A stretch of DNA of 44,034 nucleotides from CAIODY01 sp041192505 (GTDB lineage: Bacteria > Bacteroidota > Bacteroidia > Chitinophagales > CAIODY01): positions 1 through 44,034 of the forward strand of contig JBEEMV010000082.1 of the NCBI GenBank assembly GCA_041192505.1, in the 5' to 3' direction. How positions within the stretch are numbered: the stretch's first letter is position 1; each line of letters begins with the position of its first letter. Of the stretch, positions 37,240-44,034 are shown piece by piece. The position numbers and the translations under genes were made by a program. The notes below the pieces were generated by a model. The model worked only from the letters and a program-made list of their open reading frames with translations, did no database searches and was not told where the DNA came from.

Positions 37240-37247
37240 CAAATTTA
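37240..37247 (-). promoter_or_regulatory. -7 box of purD (TAAATTTG)
   Basis: TAAATTTG matches TAnnTTTG 17 bases upstream of the purD ATG; no clear -33 TTG at the expected spacing. Confidence 0.5.
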
Positions 37248-37276
37248 GCAAAAGAAGAAGTAACGAACTACGGAAA

Positions 37277-39046
37277 TCAGTTTTTAATAAACTTCTTTCT
37301 ATATGTTTTGCCAGCTATATCGGTAAGTTGTAAAAAATAAATTCCGTTTGAAAGAGTTGAAATATTTAATTCTAATCCCCCTAACCCTCCCGATTCCTTC
37401 GGGATTTGCAACCTTTGAAAAGGGGGAACAGGGCACACTATTCCTAAAATGTTGGTTATTTCAATTGTGTTTTCTAATAACTTATAACCAGTAACTATTA
37501 ATTTATCTCCACACGGATTTGGATAAATAGATATTTCATTTTTTTCAGTTTCAACTATTCCTAATGAAATTGTATCACGAATAAATTCGCCCTGATTTTC
37601 ATCGGCACCAATATCAACCTTACCATTAAAAATACGGCTTTGATTTTCGAAATCAGTTTCGTTTGCTATTATTGTAAATGCAGCATTACCAGCATCTACA
37701 GCCTTACTTGTATTGAATAAATGAAAATCATTTTTATTTTCATCTACAAATAATGGGTCAACAAAAATGCTGTTTGCATCCTGATTGCTTACCATTTTAT
37801 AATAACCAAATCCTGTAGTATAATTTCCATCCCAATTAAAAATAATAGATGCTGGGTTTAAAAATGAGGAACAAAATAAATTGTAATCCATCACATTGTT
37901 TTGCCAACCAGCGCCATAAAACCACGAGTAGCCAATCATGTTTTGATTGTTGGCATAAAAAATATTATGAGTGATAGAGCTACTATCAAATGGAAATAAA
38001 ACAATTTCGCCAGCACTGGTTTTCAAACTATTATTTTGGTACAAAGTATTGTGATGAAGATTAGCATATCTAATTCGAGCAGTAGAATTTGTGTAATTAT
38101 AAATGCCGATGGAAATGCCTTGCAAATAATTTTTGTAAATTAAATTTTCTCGAATAGTAATATAATCTGTTCGTGCATAATTTGAATAACCCGAAATATT
38201 AATTCCAAAATCGCAATTATAAATTCTGTTTTTTTCAATCATGCAATTTCTTGCACCACTAATTACAATGCCCTGCTGATAATTGCCAGGTGTTTTATTA
38301 TACACATCATGAATTATATTATTGCTGATATAAATATTTCGAGCGTAATCATATATCCATTTTTTTGATGTGCTATCGCTGCCCACTAATGCAATGCCCG
38401 AGTTTGCAATATGATGAATGGTATTGTTTGTAATGCTGCAATCATGCACATTTCCAGCTATTCCAATAGCTTGTGTCATGCTGAAAATTGAGTTTCCGAA
38501 ATTGCAATTTGTAATCGTAATATCATGCACACCATTGGCTGTTGTATCATTGCCATACAATGCAATACCTGTTGAATGTTTATTAATTAAATGATTAAAC
38601 GTGCAATTTTTAAATTCGATATTGGATGAAATACTACCCACAATAATGGCTGGCTGCCAGTTGTAAGCCGATGATGAATCGGAAATTGCAAAATGAATAC
38701 CTTGAATTTTAAAATAAGATGGACCGTAAAAAGTTAAAACACCCCAACCATTTATGCCACCGCCATCAATAATTACAGAATCATTTTGATGATTTTTTAT
38801 AGTGATAAAATTATTGGGTAAACCTGTAACAAGCGGAATTATTTTTTCATTATAAGTGCCTGCTAAAATTTCGATTGTGCTACCAGCAGCCACAGTAGTT
38901 GCCGCTTTCTTTACCGTTTTCCAAGCTGATGTAATGGATGTTCCGTTATTCGAATCATTGCCCGAAGTGCTTACGTAGTAAGTAGTTTGAGCAAAAATGT
39001 TTGTTGCAAAAATCAGTAAAATAAAAACAGTTAAAATATATCTCAT
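37277..39046 (-). CDS. Right-handed parallel beta-helix protein with T9SS sorting domain
   Basis: The 589-residue protein has the signal peptide MRYILTVFILLIFATNIFA-Q. The body begins with TYYVSTSGNDSNNGTSITSAWKTVKKA, the start of many secreted beta-helix proteins. Many coils follow (IEFKNCTFNHL, ITITNCNFGNS, CSITNNTIHHIANSGIAL, IYISNNIIHD, CMIEKNRIYNCDFGINISG), typical of PbH1 repeats in polysaccharide lyases and related enzymes. VDIGADENQGEF marks the helix end. The C-terminus is a type A sorting domain (ISIYPNPCGDKLIV ... LSNGIYFLQLTD ... KKFIKN) with the in-frame palindromic insert VPPFQRLQIPKESGG. I see no definite catalytic residues, so enzyme activity is uncertain. Confidence 0.87.
   Translation of the reverse strand: MRYILTVFILLIFATNIFAQTTYYVSTSGNDSNNGTSITSAWKTVKKAATTVAAGSTIEILAGTYNEKIIPLVTGLPNNFITIKNHQNDSVIIDGGGINGWGVLTFYGPSYFKIQGIHFAISDSSSAYNWQPAIIVGSISSNIEFKNCTFNHLINKHSTGIALYGNDTTANGVHDITITNCNFGNSIFSMTQAIGIAGNVHDCSITNNTIHHIANSGIALVGSDSTSKKWIYDYARNIYISNNIIHDVYNKTPGNYQQGIVISGARNCMIEKNRIYNCDFGINISGYSNYARTDYITIRENLIYKNYLQGISIGIYNYTNSTARIRYANLHHNTLYQNNSLKTSAGEIVLFPFDSSSITHNIFYANNQNMIGYSWFYGAGWQNNVMDYNLFCSSFLNPASIIFNWDGNYTTGFGYYKMVSNQDANSIFVDPLFVDENKNDFHLFNTSKAVDAGNAAFTIIANETDFENQSRIFNGKVDIGADENQGEFIRDTISLGIVETEKNEISIYPNPCGDKLIVTGYKLLENTIEITNILGIVCPVPPFQRLQIPKESGGLGGLELNISTLSNGIYFLQLTDIAGKTYRKKFIKN
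37374..37428 (-). repeat. Palindromic element, copy 2, in-frame inside a T9SS sorting domain
   Basis: This has the same structure as the copy at 24131-24186: outer arms of five Cs and five Gs and an inner TCCCGA/TCGGGA hairpin. It differs at two bases. It encodes PPFQRLQIPKESGGLGG in the same frame. The next 26 bases downstream (GAATTAAATATTTCAACTCT...) also match between copies. Confidence 0.85.
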
Positions 39047-39177
39047 TGCTATTTTAATAAATATGTTAATTTACAAACTACGCTTTTGAGCAAATTAAAT
39101 AAACATCGGCTTTACAAACAAAGAAAGTAATAATCACAAAAATATTCAAGTATAATTTTTAAAAAAATAACAAAGCA

Positions 39178-39720
39178 CTACTGTTGCCATTCCCATTTCA
39201 ACAACGAATAACAATCCGAATCTTGATTGCTGCCATCAATAAAATAATCTTCACGTAAAGTGCCTTCTTTTTTAAAATTATTTTTCAATAATAATTTTTT
39301 TGAAGCCGTGTTCCAATCCGCAATCATGGCGGCTATGCGATGTAATTTCATTTCTTCAAATCCATATTTTAATACTATAGGAAATGCTTCGCTCATCAAC
39401 CCTTTTTGTTTGTCGGCATCATTTCGTAATAAATAAAAAGCATCGGCTCGGTTGTGTTTTTTGTTCCAAGTATGAAAGCCACATTCGCCAATTGGTAGAT
39501 TAGTTTGTTTATCAATCAACAAAAAGAAAAACAGCGAAAGACTATACGTTTCCATTCCTTTTTCGTGCATGTTTTTAAAATGCAAATACCCAGCTTCATC
39601 AAAAGCAAAAAATTGAATAATTTCTGCTTTAGTTTTGTTGTTGAATAAATGATGAATCACTTGCGGCGAAATGCCTTTCAACAATAAACGGTCGGTAAAT
39701 AAAATAATTTCAGTTGTCAT
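39178..39720 (-). CDS. GNAT-family N-acetyltransferase (RimJ/RimL-like)
   Basis: The 180-residue protein has the RimJ/RimL-type layout: an N-terminal TDRLLLKGIS segment, a central strand NLPIGECGFHTWNKKHNRADAFYLL and the acetyl-CoA-binding helix region KQKGLMSEAFPIVLKYGFEEMKLHRIAAMI. It ends with NTASKKLLLKNNFKKEGTLREDYFIDG, a common signature (N-xx-S-xx-LLxKxxFxxEG). It acetylates an unknown amine, possibly a protein N-terminus or small molecule. It starts 13 bases past the terminator of the upstream Lys/Glu-rich gene. Confidence 0.9.
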   Translation of the reverse strand: MTTEIILFTDRLLLKGISPQVIHHLFNNKTKAEIIQFFAFDEAGYLHFKNMHEKGMETYSLSLFFFLLIDKQTNLPIGECGFHTWNKKHNRADAFYLLRNDADKQKGLMSEAFPIVLKYGFEEMKLHRIAAMIADWNTASKKLLLKNNFKKEGTLREDYFIDGSNQDSDCYSLLKWEWQQ

Positions 39721-39732
39721 AGCGCAGGTAAC

Positions 39733-39769
39733 AAAAAAGCCTTTCGTGATTTACGAAAGGCTTTTTTTT
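39733..39769 (-). terminator. Hairpin terminator abutting the stop codon of the 39768 gene
   Basis: AAAAAAGCCTTTCGT pairs with ACGAAAGGCTTTTTT across GATTT. On the minus strand the stem's leading A tract begins at the TAA of the upstream gene, so terminator and stop codon overlap. Confidence 0.9.
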
Positions 39770-40550
39770 ATTTCTTTAATAATGATTTTACTGGAGGCAT
39801 TTCTATAATCGTATCGCCTCGTACAAAATAACTGTGCCCAGCCATTACTGTAATTACTTTATCGCCTTTAACGATTTGCGTAACATTTGGCTTTCTAATA
39901 ATTTCACCAGGCTTATTATCGCCATCTTTTTTTGCTACTAATTTTGCTTCCTTTTTTATTTCCTCTTTCTTCACTTCTTTTTTTGTGTCTTCCTTTTTCA
40001 CTTCGTCTTTAACAATTTCCTCTTCTTTTTTTATCTCTTCTTTTACTTCGCCAACTTTAATAATTTCTTTTTTACCTGCTTCTTTCAATTCTTTGGTTTC
40101 AGTTTTGTCGGTATTTTTTCCTTGCGATTTTGGTACTTCTTTATTCGTAACATCGCCTGCTTTACCTCTATTGGCAATATGTTCAGCATCCATTCTTGTA
40201 TTTTTTCCTTTTTCATATTTGCCCATTCCATCTTGGTTTCTAATATAATCTTGGTCGTCTTTTTTAAATTTATAAGTTGCCAATAATTCATTAATTAATG
40301 AACTTACTTCTTTCGGATCTTCGCCAGCACTACGGGCTGCACTGGTTGCAATCATATAGTCAATCTCAAAATCGTTTTGTATTTTTTTACTGTCTTTATA
40401 TTCTTTTAAGGGTTGATATACTTTTTCATATTTATGGTTATTCCATAAGTTTATCAAATCATTTAAAAACTCATCTTTTTGAGCAAACGCAGTAAATGTA
40501 GTGCTACACAAAGTGGTTAAAATAAACAGGGCGGCAATTATCTTTTTCAT
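39768..40550 (-). CDS. Exported Lys/Glu-rich protein of unknown function
   Basis: The 260-residue protein has the signal peptide MKKIIAALFILTTLCSTTFTAFA-Q. Residues about 25-105 look like a helical TPR-like unit (LINLWNNHKYEKVYQPLKEYKDSKK ... AARSAGEDPKEVSSLINELL). A middle segment of about 75 residues is almost entirely Lys, Glu, Asp, Thr and Val (KEEIKKEEEIVKDEVKKED...), probably a charged single helix or coiled coil. The last ~50 residues (VTQIVKGDKVITVMAGHSYFVRGDTIIEM) may form a small beta unit. Function is not recognised. A TACTTTTG box lies upstream at 40582-40589. Confidence 0.8.
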   Translation of the reverse strand: MKKIIAALFILTTLCSTTFTAFAQKDEFLNDLINLWNNHKYEKVYQPLKEYKDSKKIQNDFEIDYMIATSAARSAGEDPKEVSSLINELLATYKFKKDDQDYIRNQDGMGKYEKGKNTRMDAEHIANRGKAGDVTNKEVPKSQGKNTDKTETKELKEAGKKEIIKVGEVKEEIKKEEEIVKDEVKKEDTKKEVKKEEIKKEAKLVAKKDGDNKPGEIIRKPNVTQIVKGDKVITVMAGHSYFVRGDTIIEMPPVKSLLKK

Positions 40551-40581
40551 TTTAATAATGTATTTAAAATTATAACGATAC

Positions 40582-40589
40582 CAAAAGTA
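40582..40589 (-). promoter_or_regulatory. -7 box of the 39768-40550 gene
   Basis: TACTTTTG on the minus strand matches TAnnTTTG, 32 bases before the ATG; the -33 position is weak (TAGA). Confidence 0.55.
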
Positions 40590-40649
40590 AAAAAATTATT
40601 TAGTCTGCTCTAAAAAATATCTTAATAAAAATAATTTTAAAAAAATATG

Positions 40650-40689
40650 GTACTATGTATTGCATGGTACTAAAATATTTGTATGTTTG
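40650..40689 (+). promoter_or_regulatory. padR promoter with overlapping dyad, probable autoregulatory operator
   Basis: TTG at 40660-40662, a 19-base spacer and TATGTTTG at 40682-40689 form a consensus Bacteroidota promoter, 31 bases before the padR ATG. A dyad GTACTATG-TATTG-CATGGTAC (about 40650-40670, 7 of 8 arm pairs) covers the -33 element. The segment ATGGTACTA is also repeated directly at 40647 and 40664. PadR proteins commonly bind dyads at their own promoter. Confidence 0.6.
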
Positions 40690-40719
40690 CGTCGTCATTA
40701 AAATAAAACATACAAAAAT

Positions 40720-41043
40720 ATGAATGCAGAAAATATTCAAATGCAAATGCGGAAAGGGGTTTTAGAGTTTTGTATTCTTTCCATAATTGCAAAAAACGAA
40801 TCGTATGCTTCTGATATTATTAGTTCGCTAAAAGAAGCAAAAATGTTGGTAGTTGAAGGAACGCTATATCCATTATTAACCCGATTAAAAAATGATGGTT
40901 TATTAAAATATAGTTGGGAAGAATCGAAAACAGGGCCACCACGAAAATATTATCAGCTTACTGATGATGGCGAAAAAATTTTAAAAGAGATGACAAAAAC
41001 CTGGAAAGAATTAGCATACGCAGTTGATAAAACAACTAAATAA
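40720..41043 (+). CDS. PadR-family transcriptional regulator
   Basis: The 107-residue winged-helix protein has QMRKGVLEFCILSIIAKNESYASDIISSLKEA, VVEGTLYPLLTRLKNDGLLKYSWEESKTGPPRKYYQLTDDGEKIL and a C-terminal helix for dimerisation. It is the small PadR subtype (about 110 residues) typically paired with a PspC-domain gene. The next gene starts 22 bases later and encodes such a protein, so the two form an operon, probably under negative self-control at the dyad upstream. The inducing signal is unknown; related pairs are tied to envelope stress or antimicrobial compounds. Confidence 0.93.
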   Translation: MNAENIQMQMRKGVLEFCILSIIAKNESYASDIISSLKEAKMLVVEGTLYPLLTRLKNDGLLKYSWEESKTGPPRKYYQLTDDGEKILKEMTKTWKELAYAVDKTTK

Positions 41044-41065
41044 TAAAATCTAAAAAACAAAAATC

Positions 41066-42616
41066 ATGAATAAAATTATATCTATAAACTTATGCAGTAT
41101 CATTTTTCAAATTGATGAAATTGCTTACGAATCTTTAAAAAAATATTTGAATGAAATTAAAATGCACTTGGGTAATTCAAGTTCGGCAGCCGAAGTGTAT
41201 TTAGATGTTGAAAATCGTATTGCCGAATTATTTCAACAAAAAATAAATGATGGCGCTCAAGCCATTTTACCAAAAGATATTGAAGAATTAATAGCCATGA
41301 TGGGGCAGCCTGAGCAGTTTAAAGAATTTGCTGAAGAAAATAATCAATCTGCAAATTCATCATCTACTGATAATACTTATCGTACATCTAATCAATTTAG
41401 ACGATTGTATAGAAATGCGGATGATAAAGTGTTAGGTGGCGTATGCAGTGGTTTGGCAGCTTATTTTGGCATCGATCCTATTTTAATTCGATTGGCTTTG
41501 GCGGCATTATTTTTTATTGGTGGTGGTGGATTTTTAATTTATATTATTTGTTGGATTGCCATACCTAAAGCCGAAACGGCTGCCGAAAAAATGGCAATGT
41601 TTGGCAAGCCACTTACATTTGATGATATTAAAAAAAATGTAGAACGTGAAGCTGGCAGTGTGAAACAAAACTTTGAACGCATGGGTTCAGAATTTAGAAA
41701 TCCAACTACAAAAAACACACTGCACGAAGTGGCTCGAACTTTAATAAAAGTTATTGCATTTATATTTTTAGTTTTTGGATTAATGATTTTTGTGCCTTTG
41801 GCTTTTGCATTAATTGTGGTATTATTTTCTGTTGGTTTTGCAGCACCATTAGCGTTAGGTTTTTTGGTAGATTCGGCTACAGATGCTAACTTGCTGGTAG
41901 TAGCCACTTGTTGCATGGTGTTTATTCCTATTATTGTAATTGTATATAAATTAATCAGATTGATTTTTAAAACACAACAAATTTCATCATGGATAAAATC
42001 TACTATTACCATTGTTTGGTTTGCCAGTATCATCAGCATTATTTATGTGGTACAAAAAGTAGGTGCCGATTTTAAACACGATAAAACCATTACCGAACAA
42101 ATTGCTTTTACACCTAATCATACTAATACTATTTATATAAATTCTGAATGGTTGCATTCGCAAAATAGCCACCGCCGCCACATCAACATTAATGTAGGAA
42201 TTTGGGGCAGTCATAAATTTAATTTTTTAGATACCTTGGCAAATGGAAATATTGAACTTGAATTAGCACCATCTAAGGATTCATTAATGCATTTAATTAT
42301 CGAAAAATCGGCACAAGGTTCAACTGATATAATAGCTACCAAACGAGCTAATGAAATTGTATATAATGTAATGCAAAAAGATTCAATTTTAATTTTGCCT
42401 CATTATTTTACAAAGCCAAGTGGGCAGCAATGGCGCAATCAGGAAGTTAGATTAACCTTACAAATACCAGCCAACAAGCAAATTGCATTTAATGAAAATG
42501 CATTGGATATGATAGACGATGATTCGTTTCAACCACAATACGAAGATTTTTCTAACTCGAATAAGTTGAATACAAAATGGATAATTACATCGATGGGATT
42601 AAAAGAAGCAAAATAA
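41066..42616 (+). CDS. PspC-domain membrane protein, partner of PadR
   Basis: The 516-residue protein starts with a ~100-residue soluble helical region (DEIAYESLKKYLNEI ... DVENRIAELFQQKI ... IEELIAMMGQPEQF). The PspC domain follows at about 113-172 (RRLYRNADDKVLGGVCSGLAAYFGIDPILIRLALAALFF and a membrane span ending CWIAIP). Three to four more membrane segments lie between about 230 and 335, then a ~170-residue periplasmic beta-rich domain (NTIYINSEWL ... IELELAPSK ... EVRLTLQIPANKQIAF). PspC proteins belong to the phage-shock/envelope-stress response. It shares a transcript with padR. Its C-terminus resembles adhesin-like or lipid-interacting domains of Bacteroidota, but no specific function can be assigned. 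Confidence 0.88.
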   Translation: MNKIISINLCSIIFQIDEIAYESLKKYLNEIKMHLGNSSSAAEVYLDVENRIAELFQQKINDGAQAILPKDIEELIAMMGQPEQFKEFAEENNQSANSSSTDNTYRTSNQFRRLYRNADDKVLGGVCSGLAAYFGIDPILIRLALAALFFIGGGGFLIYIICWIAIPKAETAAEKMAMFGKPLTFDDIKKNVEREAGSVKQNFERMGSEFRNPTTKNTLHEVARTLIKVIAFIFLVFGLMIFVPLAFALIVVLFSVGFAAPLALGFLVDSATDANLLVVATCCMVFIPIIVIVYKLIRLIFKTQQISSWIKSTITIVWFASIISIIYVVQKVGADFKHDKTITEQIAFTPNHTNTIYINSEWLHSQNSHRRHININVGIWGSHKFNFLDTLANGNIELELAPSKDSLMHLIIEKSAQGSTDIIATKRANEIVYNVMQKDSILILPHYFTKPSGQQWRNQEVRLTLQIPANKQIAFNENALDMIDDDSFQPQYEDFSNSNKLNTKWIITSMGLKEAK

Positions 42617-42664
42617 AGTGAATGCTTTTGTCGTAATTTGCAACAATAATTTTTAGCAAATAAA

Positions 42665-43411
42665 ATGGTATTACATACGCATAATTTAATGAAAACTTAT
42701 CGCCAGCGCAAAGTGGTGAATGATGTTTCGGTAGAAGTAAAACAAGGCGAAATTGTTGGTTTGCTAGGACCTAATGGGGCAGGCAAAACAACTACATTTT
42801 ATATGACGGTAGGATTAGTACAACCCGATGAAGGCACTGTAATGCTTGATGATATTGATATTACAATGATGCCCATGTACAAACGTGCACAAATGGGTAT
42901 TGGCTATTTACCACAAGAAGCATCAGTGTTTAGAAAATTAACTGTTGAGGATAATGTATTGTCGATTTTACAAATGACAAAACTCACTAAAAAAGAACAG
43001 GAAGAAAAGTTAGAATCGTTGTTGGGCGAATTTAGATTAACCCATGTACGCAAAAATATGGGTAGTGTATTAAGCGGTGGCGAACGCCGTAGAACCGAGA
43101 TTGCACGGGCATTAGCTGTTAATCCAAAATTTATTTTATTAGATGAACCTTTTGCAGGTATTGATCCTATTGCTGTTGAAGATATTCAATCTATTGTAGC
43201 TAAATTAGCTACAAAAGGAATTGGAGTTTTAATAACTGATCACAATGTTCAAGAAACTTTATCTATAACAGACAGAGCTTATTTGCTATTTGAAGGAAAA
43301 ATTTTGATGCAAGGCAAAGCCGAAGAATTAGCCGCCGACGAAACGGTTAGAAAAGTTTATTTAGGGCAAAATTTTGAATTGAAAAGGAAAAAAATATTAC
43401 CAACTGAATAA
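42665..43411 (+). CDS. lptB: LPS export ABC transporter ATP-binding protein LptB
   Basis: The 248-residue ATPase has the Walker A GPNGAGKTT (about 34-42), the signature SGGERRRTEIARAL (about 138-151) and the Walker B FILLDEPFAGID (about 157-168). 'RRRTEIARAL' together with the DHNVQETLSITDRAYL tail is characteristic of LptB, which powers LPS extraction from the inner membrane with LptFG. The start fits MVLHTHNLMKTYRQRKVVNDVS. It follows the pspC gene by 48 bases on the same strand, so it may be partly co-expressed; lptC, lptF and lptG are not in the window. Confidence 0.93.
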   Translation: MVLHTHNLMKTYRQRKVVNDVSVEVKQGEIVGLLGPNGAGKTTTFYMTVGLVQPDEGTVMLDDIDITMMPMYKRAQMGIGYLPQEASVFRKLTVEDNVLSILQMTKLTKKEQEEKLESLLGEFRLTHVRKNMGSVLSGGERRRTEIARALAVNPKFILLDEPFAGIDPIAVEDIQSIVAKLATKGIGVLITDHNVQETLSITDRAYLLFEGKILMQGKAEELAADETVRKVYLGQNFELKRKKILPTE

Positions 43412-43473
43412 AAACTTGCTTTTAGGTTATTGGTGGCTGATATAAACCATATCTGATAATTGAATAAATGCAA

Positions 43474-44034
43474 TTACCTATCATGTACACCCATACCAAA
43501 TAATGCAAAATCATATTTCACTGGGTCGTTAGCATCAAATTGTTTTAAAATAGCTGTTAATTCTACCGCTGTTTGCCAATCATTTTGTTGGCGATTTATC
43601 AAGTGTAATTTTCTAGCAATATTGCTTACATGTACATCTAAAGGACAAATTAAATCGTTGGTTTTTATTTGTTTCCAAATTCCAAAATCAACTTTGTTAT
43701 CATCTCTTACCATCCATCGCAAATACATACAAAGTCTTTTACATGCCGATTTTTTATCGGGTGTTGAAATATGTTTTCGGGTACGCTGTGGTGCAAATTC
43801 ATCATCAAAAAATTCAAGGTAAAAATCTTTTAAACCTTGTTCAATATCGAATTTATTTTTTGTAGAATGTTTGATAAAAATATTTTCAAGCGAATTGTGT
43901 TTAATAAATAATCGTTGTAAAGCCGAAATAAAATATAATAAATCTGTAGCGTTGAAAGTGCGATGCACAAAGCGATTCATTCGCTTTAAATCCTTATCTG
44001 TATGATGTAAAATAAATTCATGTGGTTGATTATT
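43474..44034 (-). CDS. TIGR02757/DUF2400 family protein (partial, N-terminus beyond right edge)
   Basis: The visible 186 codons run in one frame from base 44034 to the stop at 43474. The in-frame ATG at 43980 is internal: 18 upstream codons (ending HHTDKDLKR) continue the family pattern into FVHRTFNATDLLYFI. The C-terminal part (RWMVRDDNKVDFGIWK, CPLDVHVSNIARKL and FALFGMGVHDR) matches the TIGR02757/DUF2400 family. The PLDVHV block recalls HhH-GPD DNA glycosylases, but no enzyme activity is established for the family. It is convergent with lptB, 62 bases away. Confidence 0.85.
   Translation of the reverse strand, partial: NNQPHEFILHHTDKDLKRMNRFVHRTFNATDLLYFISALQRLFIKHNSLENIFIKHSTKNKFDIEQGLKDFYLEFFDDEFAPQRTRKHISTPDKKSACKRLCMYLRWMVRDDNKVDFGIWKQIKTNDLICPLDVHVSNIARKLHLINRQQNDWQTAVELTAILKQFDANDPVKYDFALFGMGVHDR

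Overview
The window is an AT-rich chromosomal segment from a member of the Bacteroidota, probably near Chitinophagales/Sphingobacteriales. Three things support this. Several secreted proteins end in type IX secretion (T9SS) C-terminal sorting domains, both type A (a 'YPNP... GIYF' pattern) and type B (the gliding-motility-associated domain). Promoters match the Bacteroidota sigma pattern TTTG-N19-TAnnTTTG. Genes start without Shine-Dalgarno sequences, and single-copy genes such as ppk, der, pckA and the rpsU-xerC-hpf block have Bacteroidota-like sequences. No tRNA, rRNA, insertion sequence, integrase cassette, CRISPR array or phage gene was seen.

Layout: 1-8385 (minus) is the N-terminal 2795 codons of a giant modular surface protein that runs off the left edge. 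8634-11853 (plus) holds two tandem paralogous T9SS cargo proteins. 11855-14868 (minus) is a polyphosphate operon, ppk then ppx. 15027-16550 (plus) carries an LpxH-like metallophosphoesterase and an OmpR-type response regulator. 16567-18809 (minus) is the rpsU-xerC-hpf-comF cluster, preceded by an outer-membrane barrel gene (18873-19523). 19587-19871 is a small unknown gene. 20032-25248 (plus) is a secreted-protein cluster: a CxxCH-containing protein whose signal peptide is broken by a 12-G tract, then two T9SS cargo proteins. 25400-28996 (minus) has a tiny lipoprotein, der and pckA. 29066-35770 (minus) has a YidD-like protein and a 2068-residue PKD-rich type B T9SS protein. 35936-40550 (minus) has purD, a beta-helix T9SS protein, a GNAT acetyltransferase and a Lys/Glu-rich exported protein. 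40720-43411 (plus) has a PadR regulator, a PspC-domain membrane protein and lptB. The right edge holds a partial TIGR02757-family gene.

How it fits together: housekeeping blocks (polyphosphate turnover, ribosome/hibernation, GTPase Der, purine synthesis, gluconeogenesis, LPS transport) alternate with large secreted repeat proteins. These are probably adhesins or cell-surface structures exported by a T9SS encoded elsewhere.

The most interesting signals are: (1) a 12-base poly-G tract inside a signal peptide that leaves the gene one base out of frame, so it is either a phase-variable on/off switch or a homopolymer sequencing error; (2) a ~56-bp palindromic element inserted in the same reading frame into the sorting domains of two unrelated T9SS proteins 13 kb apart, plus a related-looking palindrome between genes; (3) a dyad over the padR-pspC promoter; (4) triplicated propeller and duplicated beta-rich modules around seven tandem Ig-like domains in the giant protein.
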